From Nocardioides zeae (GTDB taxonomy: Bacteria > Actinomycetota > Actinomycetes > Propionibacteriales > Nocardioidaceae), in assembly GCF_030818655.1 (NCBI RefSeq), contig NZ_JAUTAN010000001.1, positions 3,844,001 to 3,908,000 of the forward strand: a DNA stretch of 64,000 nt, given 5' to 3'. A program made the position numbers and the translations under genes. The number at the start of each line of letters is the position of its first letter. Position 1 is the stretch's first letter. Shown here piece by piece: positions 1 through 7,800 of this stretch. Under the pieces are notes generated by a model that saw only the letters and a list, made by a program, of their open reading frames with translations, made no database searches and was not told the DNA's origin.

Positions 1-2
1 TC

Positions 3-53
3 CTCGCCGCGGTGCTGTCGCACCGGGCGGCGCAGGGTCAGACTCCCGGGTAG
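3..53 (+). CDS. 3' end of a gene entering from the left (partial)
   Basis: A reading frame open from the window edge ends at a TAG at 51-53, giving a tail of 16 residues (LAAVLSHRAAQGQTPG). It would overlap the end of the convergent secreted-protein gene by 16 bases, a spacing seen elsewhere in this window. Too little is visible to assign a family, and chance openness in this GC-rich DNA is possible. Confidence 0.3.
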   Translation, partial: LAAVLSHRAAQGQTPG

Positions 54-529
54 GGCTGGGGTGCGAGCGACGAGTCGTAGGTGACGACGAGCGTCTCCAG
101 GAGCGTCGTGCCGTCGAGGAGCTGCAGCGTGCACGAGCCGTCGGCGCTGTCGGCGAGACCGTCGGTGAACCAGAACGAGGTGCCGCTCACGATGAACATG
201 GTCGGCTCGCTGAAGTAGTCACCGGAGACGTGCGTCAGGTTCGAGGACAACAGGCCGATGGTCTGGCTCGTCGGCGTGCGCGGCGTCCAGACGATCCGCG
301 CGTCGGCGATCGGTGCTCCCGTGATGGTCACGTCCAGGCGGTACTCGGCCGGCACCGGTTCGCCGACGACGAGGTACCGCGTCTGCTGCACGACGAACCG
401 GCTCGTCCCCCCCGACACGGCGAACGCAGGAGCGGCGGCGACGACGCTCACCGCGGGCACGGCCCACGCGGCGGTGCGCACGAGGGTACGGCGCGTGGCG
501 CGCGCGGCGGGGACGTCGGAGGTGGTCAT
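38..529 (-). CDS. Secreted protein with Tat-type signal peptide, unknown function
   Basis: The 163-residue product starts with a short polar stretch, then a twin-arginine-like motif (ATRRTLVRTAAW, about residues 9-20), a hydrophobic Ala/Val segment and an APAFA cleavage site near residue 35, so it is probably exported, perhaps by the Tat route. The mature part is rich in Thr, Ser and aromatic residues and looks beta-stranded. I recognise no domain. The ATG at 529 is chosen because the signal peptide follows directly; the same frame remains open far upstream, but that part has shadow-like Arg/His-rich composition. It is divergent from the DUF4262 gene, with about 100 bases between them for two promoters. 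Confidence 0.6.
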   Translation of the reverse strand: MTTSDVPAARATRRTLVRTAAWAVPAVSVVAAAPAFAVSGGTSRFVVQQTRYLVVGEPVPAEYRLDVTITGAPIADARIVWTPRTPTSQTIGLLSSNLTHVSGDYFSEPTMFIVSGTSFWFTDGLADSADGSCTLQLLDGTTLLETLVVTYDSSLAPQPYPGV

Positions 530-631
530 GGCGGGGAGCCTAGGGCGCGCCACGTTCGGGCGAGGCCGATATCGCGAAATCGCTGGTGCACGATGCTGGA
601 CCACGCCGCCCGATGGCCGAGGATGGCCCGC

Positions 632-1474
632 ATGGACCAACTCGGCAGCGGCATCGACGGGGACGAGCTGGTCGCGGAGCTCGCCGGCCAGGCGCGGATG
701 CACGGCCACGCGATCATCGCGGTCGCGGGCGGTGAGGACGGGCCGTCCTTTGCCTACACCGTCGGGCTCGCCGGCCTGGGACACCCGGGGCACCCAGGAC
801 ACCCCGAGCTCCTCGTGGTCATGGAGAGCCAGGAGACCGCCTACGCCCTCCTCAACGACCTCGCCTTCCGCGTGCGCGACCAGCAGGTCCGCCTCGACAC
901 CCCGGTGGTCTTCGCGGCCGACGCGACGGGCCGGTACGACGCGGTGGCCGCCCCCGTGCCGCCGGTGGTGGCCGCGGAGCACGTGACGATGGCCGACACG
1001 GTGGCGCGCGCCCAGGGCTGGCCGGCGCCCGTCGCGGTCACGCAGGTGCACCTCATGGACGGCGACCGGCACTGGCCGTGGGAGACGTCGGAGCGCTACG
1101 GCCCGCCCGTGCCCGGCAGCGTGCTGAGCCCGGTGCCCGACGTGGCGAGCCTGCCGCGGGTCGAGCTCGCGCCGTACGAGCGGGAGGTGGCCCCCGGCCT
1201 GCCCCACGACACCGTGGCCCACGTCTGCCTGCACGTGCAGCGGGCCGAGCGGCCGGCGCGCTACGTGTTCCGCGAGGACGGCGGCTGGTCGTTCGTGTGC
1301 GGCGAGGGCGGTCACGACTGGGGCTCCGAGGTGCGCGCCGCCGTGCTGGGCCGGCTCGTCGAGCTGGACCCGACGCTCGCCCAGGTCCTCGACCTGCCCG
1401 ACGAGCACGAGGCGACGCGGGACGAGCCCGGCGCCGCCTGGGTCAGCGTGCCGTCATCGTCCGGAACGCGGTGA
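632..1474 (+). CDS. DUF4262 domain protein
   Basis: A 280-residue protein whose first third matches the DUF4262 pattern: a HGHAIIAV strand, then PSFAYTVGL and a PELLVV strand followed by a helix ending NDLAFRV. The family has no established biochemical role. The C-terminal half has conserved-looking Trp/His stretches (HWPWETSERYG, GEGGHDWGSEV) but no motif I can name. The ATG at 632 is preferred over one nine bases upstream because GAGG lies nine bases before it. The 3' end overlaps the convergent TetR gene by 32 bases. Family assignment is fairly sure; function is unknown. Confidence 0.65.
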   Translation: MDQLGSGIDGDELVAELAGQARMHGHAIIAVAGGEDGPSFAYTVGLAGLGHPGHPGHPELLVVMESQETAYALLNDLAFRVRDQQVRLDTPVVFAADATGRYDAVAAPVPPVVAAEHVTMADTVARAQGWPAPVAVTQVHLMDGDRHWPWETSERYGPPVPGSVLSPVPDVASLPRVELAPYEREVAPGLPHDTVAHVCLHVQRAERPARYVFREDGGWSFVCGEGGHDWGSEVRAAVLGRLVELDPTLAQVLDLPDEHEATRDEPGAAWVSVPSSSGTR

Positions 1475-2060
1475 CCGCCTCCTCGTAGAGCGTCACGAGG
1501 TCGGGCTCGCCGTACGTCGCGGGGTCGTCCATCGCCTCGGCCCACCGGTCGAAGGCGGCCCGCGCGACGGCGGCGGTGACCTCGACGAGCACCCGGGGGG
1601 TCGGGTCCGACGGGGCGGCGCCCGTGATCTCCGCGAGCACCGCGGTGAACCCCGCCCGGCGCTCGTCGTCGACCGCGACCGCGGCCGCACGCAGGGACGG
1701 CTCGGCGCGCAGCAGCCGGTGGAGGGTGCGGAACTGTCGGCCCGCGGGGCTCCGCCCGTTCTCGTGGAGGCGCATGACCTCGATCCACAGCGCCTCGAGC
1801 TGGGGGAGGAGGGGCTCGGTCGGTCGCAGTGCCGCCACCCCGGCCTCGAAGGCGTCCTCGATCTCGACGTGGGCGAGCAGGGCGGCGCGCTCCTTCGTCA
1901 CGGCGTAGCGGAAGAAGGTGCGCGAGGAGACGCCGGCCGCGGCGGCGATGTCGTCGGCCGTGCAGCCGGCGACCCCGCGCTCCTCGAACAGCGCCAGCGC
2001 GGCCGTGGAGATGTCCTGCTGGGTCTGGCGGCGACGGCGGTCGCGCAGCGTCGTGGTCAT
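1443..2060 (-). CDS. TetR-family repressor, probable regulator of the adjacent DHA2 exporter
   Basis: The 205-residue product opens with a classic TetR helix-turn-helix (TADDIAAAAGVSSRTFFRYA, about residues 38-57), followed by a helical ligand-binding domain. The ATG at 2060 has an AGGAGG seven bases upstream on the minus strand. It is divergent from a 14-helix MFS exporter, and a perfect 7-1-7 palindrome lies in the 91-base gap. In this arrangement such regulators normally repress both themselves and the pump until a toxic ligand binds. The ligand is not predictable from sequence. Confidence 0.88.
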   Translation of the reverse strand: MTTTLRDRRRRQTQQDISTAALALFEERGVAGCTADDIAAAAGVSSRTFFRYAVTKERAALLAHVEIEDAFEAGVAALRPTEPLLPQLEALWIEVMRLHENGRSPAGRQFRTLHRLLRAEPSLRAAAVAVDDERRAGFTAVLAEITGAAPSDPTPRVLVEVTAAVARAAFDRWAEAMDDPATYGEPDLVTLYEEAVTAFRTMTAR

Positions 2061-2109
2061 CGGGCCTCCTCGGCGTCCCATGCTAGCGGTCCGTCAGCTG
2101 GCGCCGAGT

Positions 2110-2124
2110 TGGCAGTCACTGCCA
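2110..2124. promoter_or_regulatory. TetR operator palindrome
   Basis: TGGCAGTCACTGCCA is a perfect 7-1-7 inverted repeat in the gap between the divergent tetR and MFS genes. It lies 27 bases before the MFS start and 50 bases from the tetR start, a good position to block both. Assignment to this TetR rests on position only. Confidence 0.7.
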
Positions 2125-2151
2125 CAATGTCCGGGTCGAGAAAGGACCCGC

Positions 2152-3606
2152 GTGACTACCGAACAGACCCTGCCCGCCGAGACCACCCCCACCGCCGCCC
2201 CGGCGGCGCCCGCCCTCCCGCGGGGCGTCGTGCCGCTGCTCGTCGTCTCCGCCTTCGTCGTGATCCTCAACGAGACGATCATGGGCGTCGCCCTGCCCCA
2301 GCTCATGACCGACCTCGACATCTCGGCCGCCCGTGCGCAGTGGCTGACGTCGGCCTTCCTGCTGACGATGGCGGTCGTCATCCCGCTCACGGGCTGGCTG
2401 CTGCAGCGCTTCCACGTGCGCACCGTCTTCCTCGTGGCGATGACGACCTTCTCGCTCGGCACCCTGCTCGCGGCGGTGTCGCCGGGCTTCGGCCTGCTGG
2501 TGACGGGTCGCGTCGTGCAGGCGGTCGGCACGGCGATCATGATGCCGCTGCTGATGACCACCATCCTCACGACGGTGGCGCCGGAGCGGCGCGGTCGCAT
2601 GATGGGCACGATCTCGATCGTCATCTCCGTGGCGCCGGCGATCGGCCCGACGGTCTCGGGCCTCATCCTGCAGGACCTCGGCTGGCGCTGGATGTTCTGG
2701 ATCGTGCTGCCGATCGCGCTCACCTCGCTGGCGCTCGGCGCCGTGTGGGTGCGCAACGTGACGACGCCGGGCCGACCGCCCCTCGACGTGCTGTCGGTCG
2801 TGCTGTCGGCGGTGGCGTTCGCCGGTCTCATCTACGGGCTGTCGAGCATCGGTGAGTCTGCCTCGGGGCACGCACCGGTGGCGCCCTGGATCCCGGTCAC
2901 CGTCGGCGCCGTGGGCCTGGTGGCGTTCGTCGCCCGGCAGCTGGCGCTGCGTGAGCGGGCGCTCATGGACCTCCGCGCGTTCCGCACGCCCACCTTCAGC
3001 ATCGCCGTCGGCCTCGTCGGCGTCACCATGATGGCGCTGTTCGGCACGCTCATCCTGCTGCCGATCTACCTGCAGACCGTGCTGGGTCGCACCACCCTCG
3101 AGACGGGCCTCGTGCTCCTCCCGGGCGGTCTCGCGATGGGCCTCCTGGCGCCGGTCGTGGGACGGCTCTTCGACCGCCACGGGCCCCGGCCCCTCGTCGT
3201 ACCGGGTGCCGTCGTCGCCAGCGCCGCCCTCTGGGCGATGTCGCTGCTCGATGTCGACACCGCCCTCGGGGTCGTCGTCGCCATCCACGTGCTGCTCAGC
3301 ATCGGCCTGGCGCTCATGTTCACGCCGCTGCTCACCTCGGCGCTGGGGTCGCTGCCGCAGCACCTCTACTCCCACGGCAGCGCGATCGTGGGCACCGCCC
3401 AGCAGGTGGCCGGCGCGGCCGGTACGGCGCTCTTCATCACCGTCATGACCCGACGCTCGACGGCCGAGCTGGAGGCGGGGCTGGACACGGCCGCCGCGAC
3501 GGCCGAGGGCGTCCACGCCGCCCTGCTCTGGGGCGGCGTCATCTCGGCGGTCGCGATCGTCGTGGCGCTGTTCGTGCGGCGGCCGCGGGTGGAGGAGCCG
3601 GCCTGA
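2152..3606 (+). CDS. DHA2-family MFS multidrug exporter
   Basis: A 484-residue integral membrane protein of the 14-helix DHA2 (EmrB/QacA) type. The first helix carries the signature LNETIMGVALPQL, and the loop after helix 2 is followed by the expected RTVFLVAMTTFSLGTL segment. Members are proton-driven exporters of drugs and lipophilic cations. Start is GTG at 2152, with AAAGGA about eight bases upstream; an upstream extension would read through the regulator promoter. It is paired divergently with a TetR gene and a palindromic operator, which suggests substrate-induced efflux. The stop is followed at once by an antisense SDR remnant. Confidence 0.9.
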   Translation: MTTEQTLPAETTPTAAPAAPALPRGVVPLLVVSAFVVILNETIMGVALPQLMTDLDISAARAQWLTSAFLLTMAVVIPLTGWLLQRFHVRTVFLVAMTTFSLGTLLAAVSPGFGLLVTGRVVQAVGTAIMMPLLMTTILTTVAPERRGRMMGTISIVISVAPAIGPTVSGLILQDLGWRWMFWIVLPIALTSLALGAVWVRNVTTPGRPPLDVLSVVLSAVAFAGLIYGLSSIGESASGHAPVAPWIPVTVGAVGLVAFVARQLALRERALMDLRAFRTPTFSIAVGLVGVTMMALFGTLILLPIYLQTVLGRTTLETGLVLLPGGLAMGLLAPVVGRLFDRHGPRPLVVPGAVVASAALWAMSLLDVDTALGVVVAIHVLLSIGLALMFTPLLTSALGSLPQHLYSHGSAIVGTAQQVAGAAGTALFITVMTRRSTAELEAGLDTAAATAEGVHAALLWGGVISAVAIVVALFVRRPRVEEPA

Positions 3607-3760
3607 CGCGGGTGCGCCTCCCCTCCTCGAGCGCCTCGGGCCGGCGGCCGTTCACGGCGACCCGGGCGCCGGCCCGGGCGAGCCCGGTGGCGATGGCCAG
3701 GCCGATGCCCTGGCTCGATCCGGTGACGAGGGCCGTCCGGCCCGAGAGGTCCAGCTGCAC
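3607..3760 (-). pseudogene. Truncated short-chain dehydrogenase (N-terminal fragment only)
   Basis: On the minus strand a GTG at 3760, with GGAGGAG upstream, opens a frame reading QLDLSGRTALVTGSSQGIG, the Rossmann TGxxxGIG cofactor motif of classical SDRs, then a second helix and strand (ARVAVNGRRPEALEEG). After about 47 residues similarity stops, and the frame runs out inside the convergent MFS gene. No Ser/Tyr/Lys catalytic region exists. The other part of the gene appears to have been deleted when the MFS end was joined here. The intact translation signals suggest recent truncation. Confidence 0.65.
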
Positions 3761-3800
3761 GACGTTGCTCCTCCATGGTGCGTCAGTGGATCGGTCCCCG

Positions 3801-6365
3801 TCAGGAACAGGTGGTGCCGCCCGAGGATTCCGCGGCGTACGTCCGTGGCCCGAGCGCATCGAGCGCGTCGGCCGCCCGGGCGCGGCCCAGGTTCCACTCG
3901 AGCCAGTCGTCGTCCGCCGGTGCGAACATCGGCAACGCACAGGCGCGCTCGTCCGCCGGCAGGTCGGCGAGCACCGGCACGGCGTCGTCGGAGAGCTCGG
4001 AGAGGTAGGTCCAGTCGACGCGCCCGGTCGCGTCGTACCGCTCCAGGTTCCGCTCCGCGATCCACGCGTCGGGGTTGACCGCGGCGAGCCCGAGCAGGGC
4101 GACGACGCCGCTCAGCAGCGCGAACCGCGCCACCCCGGCGCCCCGCAGCGTCACGACGCCGACGAGCACCGCGAGGACGACCACGCCGAGCCAGCCCTCG
4201 AAGACGTCGACGAGCAGGCGGAGCCGCGTGTAGCCGTAGGCCTCCTGGTAGAGGCCCATCCGGTGCAGCGCCGAGGCCACGACCACGAGGGTCTCGACGC
4301 AGAGGGCGCCGAGCGCGACCCGCAGCCACGCCCGGTCACCGACGGTCTCCCGGGGGGCCTTCCGCGCGGCGACCCCGACGACGACGAGCGTCAGCGCGGT
4401 GACGACGGTGAGCTGGCCGAAGCCCTGGTGGACGTACTGGGCGTAGGTGAGCCCCGTCGTACGGCGCAGGTAGTCGTGCCCACCGAACACCACCGCCGCC
4501 TGCGCGACGAGGAAGGCCGCGACTACGCCCACCACCACCAGCACGGGGGCCAGCCACTCGAAGCGGTGCGCGACGGGACGGGCCGGCCGCGGGCCGCGGT
4601 CGACCCGCGGGGGGTTGAGGGCGAGGTACGCCGCGGCGAGCACCGCGCCGCCGATCGCCACCGTCAGGAAGGCGCGGAGCACCATCGTGTCGACCGTGAG
4701 GTCGGGGAGCAGCGCGTCGACCCACTCCGCCAGCAGCGCGTCGGCCGAGGTGAGGAGGGCGCCGAACACGAGCAGGCCGAGCGCCGACAGCACCACGGTC
4801 CGCAGCAGCGCCGCGCCCTGGCCGAGCCCGGTGAGCCGCGCCAGCGTGCGGCCCAGCCACGGCAGGCCGCGGAGGCCGGCGAGCGGCCACGACAGCCCGG
4901 CGAGCACGAACGCCGGGAGGGTGCGGCCCCGGGTGACCCCGATGACGCAGAGCGCCGCGCCGGTGAGCGCGCAGAGGAACGCGATCCACTCCGCGTCGCG
5001 CACCGCGACCGCGGCCGCCAGCAGTGCGCAGAGCACCGCGCTGGCCAGCGTGAAGGGGTCGCGGCGGTGCTTCGCCGCGCCGAGCACGACGCCGCCCGCG
5101 GCGAGGAGCACGAGCGCCGCGCCGATGCCGTGGTCGCGGAACGGCAGCACGACCGCGCCGAGCAGGCCCACGCCGAGGGAGGCGAGGAGCACCCGCAGCC
5201 GGGCCGGCACGCCGTCGTCGGGCCAGAAGTCGCCGACGAGGTCGTCGACGACCCCGGGCGGCCGCACCGGTGCGTCGCGGCCGGGGACGGGGCGGGTCGG
5301 GAGCGGGGTGGACACGGTTGCCTCCGGGGTGGTCGGGGACGGACTGGGCGTGGGAGCGGGCGGCAGGTCGACCTGCACGCGGGCGCCGGTCGGCCCCACG
5401 GGATCGACGAAGCGGATCGCCCCGCCGTGCATGTCGACGACCCAGCGGGCGACGGCGAGACCGAGGCCGGTGCCGCCGCCGGAGCCCGTGCCGAACGCCT
5501 CGAAGACGCGGTCCCGCTCGGCCGGCGGGACGCCCGGCCCCTCGTCGTGCACCTGCAGGCGGAGCCCGCCGTCCGGGCCGGGGCCCGCGGTGGCCCGCAC
5601 CGTGCCGCCCGCCGGGCTGTGCCGCGCGGCGTTGTCGAGGAGGTTGGCGACGAGCTGGTGCAGGCGCGCCGGGTCGGCGCGGACGGTGAGGTCGACGGGG
5701 TCGACGTCGACGGCGTACGTCACCGACCGGCCGCGCGGGCCCGCCGCGGTGACGGCCTCCGCGACGCAGGCGTCGAGGAGGGCGGCGACGTCGACCGCCT
5801 CCGGGCGCAGCGGGGCGTGGCCCGCGTCGACGCGGGCGAGGTCGAGGAGGTCCTCGACCAGTCCGCTCATGCGCTCGGCCTGGCCCAGCGCGGTGGCGAG
5901 CGCGGCGTGGCGGGCCTCGGGGCCGGGTGCGCCGACGTCGTCGACGAGGTTCTCGAGCACGGCGCGGAGCCCGGCGAGCGGGGTCCGGAGCTCGTGGCTC
6001 ACGGTGGCGACGAGATCGCGCCGGCGGCGGTCCACGTCGCCGAGGTCGCCGGCCATCGTGTTGAACGCGCGGGCCAGCTCGCCGACCTCGTCGCGGGACC
6101 CGTCCGCCACCCGGGCCGTGTAGTCCCCCCGCGCCATCCGGCGAGCGGCGGCCGTCATCTGCCGGAGTGGCGACGTCATGCCGACGGCCAGCAGCTGGGT
6201 CACCGCGAGGGCGAGCAGAACCGTGACCGGCAGGCTGAGCCACAGCGGCACGGAGGCGGCCCGGCCGAGGGAGGCGACGAGCGTCGCCACCGTGACGCTG
6301 GCGGCGACGAGCACGCCGAGCTTGACCTTGACCGAGCCGATCCCGGCCAGGGGCTCGCGGCTCAC
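3801..6365 (-). CDS. HAMP sensor histidine kinase fused to a DUF4173 membrane domain
   Basis: This 854-residue frame contains two modules. Residues 1-350 are a histidine kinase: two membrane helices (about 15-32 and 42-62), a HAMP region, the phosphoacceptor SHELRTPL with His124, and an ATP-binding domain with the N box NLLDNAARHSP and G boxes. Residues from about 351 on are a polytopic DUF4173 protein with about a dozen hydrophobic segments and the FGGHDYLRRTTGLTYAQYVH stretch typical of that family. No stop separates them, but a GTG at 5315 with GGAGG six bases upstream could allow separate synthesis of the second module. The GTG start at 6365 overlaps the response-regulator stop. The kinase would phosphorylate that regulator; the DUF4173 role is unknown. 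Confidence 0.8.
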   Translation of the reverse strand: MSREPLAGIGSVKVKLGVLVAASVTVATLVASLGRAASVPLWLSLPVTVLLALAVTQLLAVGMTSPLRQMTAAARRMARGDYTARVADGSRDEVGELARAFNTMAGDLGDVDRRRRDLVATVSHELRTPLAGLRAVLENLVDDVGAPGPEARHAALATALGQAERMSGLVEDLLDLARVDAGHAPLRPEAVDVAALLDACVAEAVTAAGPRGRSVTYAVDVDPVDLTVRADPARLHQLVANLLDNAARHSPAGGTVRATAGPGPDGGLRLQVHDEGPGVPPAERDRVFEAFGTGSGGGTGLGLAVARWVVDMHGGAIRFVDPVGPTGARVQVDLPPAPTPSPSPTTPEATVSTPLPTRPVPGRDAPVRPPGVVDDLVGDFWPDDGVPARLRVLLASLGVGLLGAVVLPFRDHGIGAALVLLAAGGVVLGAAKHRRDPFTLASAVLCALLAAAVAVRDAEWIAFLCALTGAALCVIGVTRGRTLPAFVLAGLSWPLAGLRGLPWLGRTLARLTGLGQGAALLRTVVLSALGLLVFGALLTSADALLAEWVDALLPDLTVDTMVLRAFLTVAIGGAVLAAAYLALNPPRVDRGPRPARPVAHRFEWLAPVLVVVGVVAAFLVAQAAVVFGGHDYLRRTTGLTYAQYVHQGFGQLTVVTALTLVVVGVAARKAPRETVGDRAWLRVALGALCVETLVVVASALHRMGLYQEAYGYTRLRLLVDVFEGWLGVVVLAVLVGVVTLRGAGVARFALLSGVVALLGLAAVNPDAWIAERNLERYDATGRVDWTYLSELSDDAVPVLADLPADERACALPMFAPADDDWLEWNLGRARAADALDALGPRTYAAESSGGTTCS

Positions 6366-7039
6366 GAGGCGGCCCCGGGCTCCAGCGCGTAGCCCACGCC
6401 GTGCGCGGTGCGGACCCGGTCGGCGCCCACCTTCGCCCGCAGGCCCTTGACGTGGCTGTCGACGGTGCGGGTGCCGGCGGCGTCCGACCAGCCCCAGACC
6501 TCGGCGAGCAGCCGCTCGCGGGTCACGACCGTGCCGGGATCGGCGGCGAGGCAGACCAGCAGGTCGAACTCCGTCGGCGTGAGGCGCACCTCCGTGCCCG
6601 CGCGCCACGTGCGGCGCGCGCCCACGTCGACCCGCAGGTCGCCGAGCTCGAGCACCGGGCGGGCCGCCGCCGGGGCGGCCGCGAGCTCCGCCGCCCGCTC
6701 CACCCGCCGCAGCAGCACCCCGACGCGCGCCACGAGCTCCCGCATCCGGAACGGCTTCGTCAGGTAGTCGTCGGCGCCCACCCCCAGCCCCACGAGCACG
6801 TCCGCCTCGTCGTCCCGGGCCGTGAGCATGAGCACCGGGACAGGACGTGTCGCCTGGACCCGGCGGCACACCTCCAGCCCGTCGAAGCCCGGCAGCATGA
6901 CGTCGAGCACGAGCACGTCGGGCGCGTGCTCCGCGTGCGCCGCCACGGCGGTGGGTCCGTCCCAGGCCTGCGCGACGACGTACCCCTCCGCCGTCAGGCG
7001 GTCCGTGACCGCCTGGTTGATGACGGGGTCGTCCTCCAC
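6362..7039 (-). CDS. OmpR-family response regulator with an apparent N-terminal frameshift
   Basis: The uninterrupted frame gives 225 residues: receiver domain with acceptor Asp46 (LVLDVMLPG) and Lys95 (LTKPF), then a winged-helix DNA-binding domain (LTPTEFDLLVCLA, TVDSHVKGLRAKVG). The first residues from the GTG at 7039 are V-E-D-D-P, so the first receiver strand is missing. That strand is encoded just upstream in another frame: an ATG at 7071 reads MAHRTRSVL, and dropping two bases (GC) joins it to VVEDDP. Either the gene carries a recent indel, or the sequence has an error, or a shortened protein is made. It is co-transcribed with the overlapping kinase gene. Confidence 0.85.
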   Translation of the reverse strand: MEDDPVINQAVTDRLTAEGYVVAQAWDGPTAVAAHAEHAPDVLVLDVMLPGFDGLEVCRRVQATRPVPVLMLTARDDEADVLVGLGVGADDYLTKPFRMRELVARVGVLLRRVERAAELAAAPAAARPVLELGDLRVDVGARRTWRAGTEVRLTPTEFDLLVCLAADPGTVVTRERLLAEVWGWSDAAGTRTVDSHVKGLRAKVGADRVRTAHGVGYALEPGAAS

Positions 7040-7323
7040 GACGCGAGGACCGAGCGGGTGCGGTGGGCCATGCCGAGAAGGCTAGGAGCGCAGGGGGCCG
7101 GGAGTGGGGGACGAACCGTGGAGGTTCTGTGCAGATCGGCTCCCGCGGAGGGTCGCGGGCACCGCGGACAGACAGTCCCTGGATGATGCAACCACCGCCC
7201 TGACCTGCGACGCCACCGAACGGGTGAAGGGACTCGCGGCGACAAGTGACGTGACGGTCGAACACGCGTACCGTCGACGGAGACGTTCCCGGTCTCGGGT
7301 GCGTGAACTTGAGGAGGGCAGCC
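7040..7323. other. Intergenic region between the two-component system and the STAS gene
   Basis: About 280 bases, starting with the 32 bases that probably once encoded the N terminus of the response regulator. The rest should hold divergent promoters. I see no strong inverted repeat or unambiguous -35/-10 pair; a GAGGAGG ribosome site sits at its right end before the STAS start. Confidence 0.4.
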
Positions 7324-7707
7324 ATGCCCGACCAGACCATCCCTTCCCCGATCCCCTTCCCCGTCGACATCCGGCTCGAGCCGGACGGCTCGACGATCAC
7401 CGTGCTCGGCACCGTGGACCGCCACAGTGCCCACGGCATGCGCACGTTCCTCGAGACGACCGACCTGCGGGCGGTCCCCGAGGTGACCATCGACCTCAGC
7501 CGCGTCGAGATGCTCCTCGCCGGCGGCCTCCGCGAGCTCGCCGAGGGCTTCCGCTACGTCCGCGCCGGCGGCTCGGTCGTCGTCGTCCACGCCCCGGACG
7601 GCACCATCGCCGGACGGGTGATCGACGTGCTCCGTCGCATCGACGCCCGCGAGCACGACGGCGTCCCCGGCGGAAATGGGTTGGATCCCCTCCCGCCCGC
7701 TGCGTAG
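7324..7707 (+). CDS. STAS-domain protein lacking the usual phosphorylatable serine
   Basis: A 127-residue single-domain protein with STAS features: an initial beta strand (VDIRLEPDGSTITVLGTVD) and the central DLSRVEMLLAGGLREL segment. In anti-sigma-factor antagonists that segment normally reads DLS-x-V-x-x-x-DSSGL, with a Ser phosphorylated by a GHKL kinase. Here the DSSG positions read LAGG, so control by phosphorylation is unlikely; it may act as a constitutive or ligand-sensing partner. Start 7324 has GAGGAGG seven bases upstream, better than the GTG at 7303. No anti-sigma factor or sigma gene lies beside it. Confidence 0.7.
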   Translation: MPDQTIPSPIPFPVDIRLEPDGSTITVLGTVDRHSAHGMRTFLETTDLRAVPEVTIDLSRVEMLLAGGLRELAEGFRYVRAGGSVVVVHAPDGTIAGRVIDVLRRIDAREHDGVPGGNGLDPLPPAA

Positions 7708-7710
7708 CCT
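7674..7710 (+). promoter_or_regulatory. Probable WhiB7-type promoter of the ABC-F gene
   Basis: Inside the 3' end of the STAS gene, GGAAATGGGTTGGAT provides an A/T-rich element just upstream of a TTGGAT -35 (7681-7686), with TAGCCT (7705-7710) as the -10. Promoters bound by the actinobacterial regulator WhiB7/WblC combine a short A/T run with an adjacent -35 and drive ribosome-targeting resistance genes. The match is by eye only; the 18-base spacer is acceptable. Confidence 0.45.
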
Positions 7711-7717
7711 CGCTCCC

Positions 7718-7729
7718 GTGGAGCTCTGA
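7718..7729 (+). CDS. Three-codon upstream ORF (M-E-L) in the ABC-F leader
   Basis: GTG GAG CTC TGA lies eight bases after the -10 TAGCCT, so it would be at or very near the 5' end of the transcript and be read as a leaderless mini-ORF. Its stop overlaps the left arm of the following long hairpin. A ribosome stalled here by an antibiotic would block formation of that hairpin. This is a position-based prediction of a regulatory mini-ORF, not a functional peptide. Confidence 0.45.
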   Translation: MEL

Positions 7730-7784
7730 GGACACCCCCGACCGCGGCCCGAGGCACCTGCCTGCCCGCGCGGTCCCCGTCCTC
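7728..7784 (+). promoter_or_regulatory. Attenuator-like hairpin before the ABC-F gene
   Basis: Nested inverted repeats GAGGAC (7728-7733)/GTCCTC (7779-7784) and GACCGCG (7740-7746)/CGCGGTC (7769-7775) form one long stem that starts at the mini-ORF stop and ends 16 bases before the ABC-F start. It could either stop transcription or hide the ribosome site. The layout is that of a ribosome-mediated attenuation leader; the mechanism is inferred. Confidence 0.5.
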
Positions 7785-7800
7785 CTCGGAAGAGCCCCCG

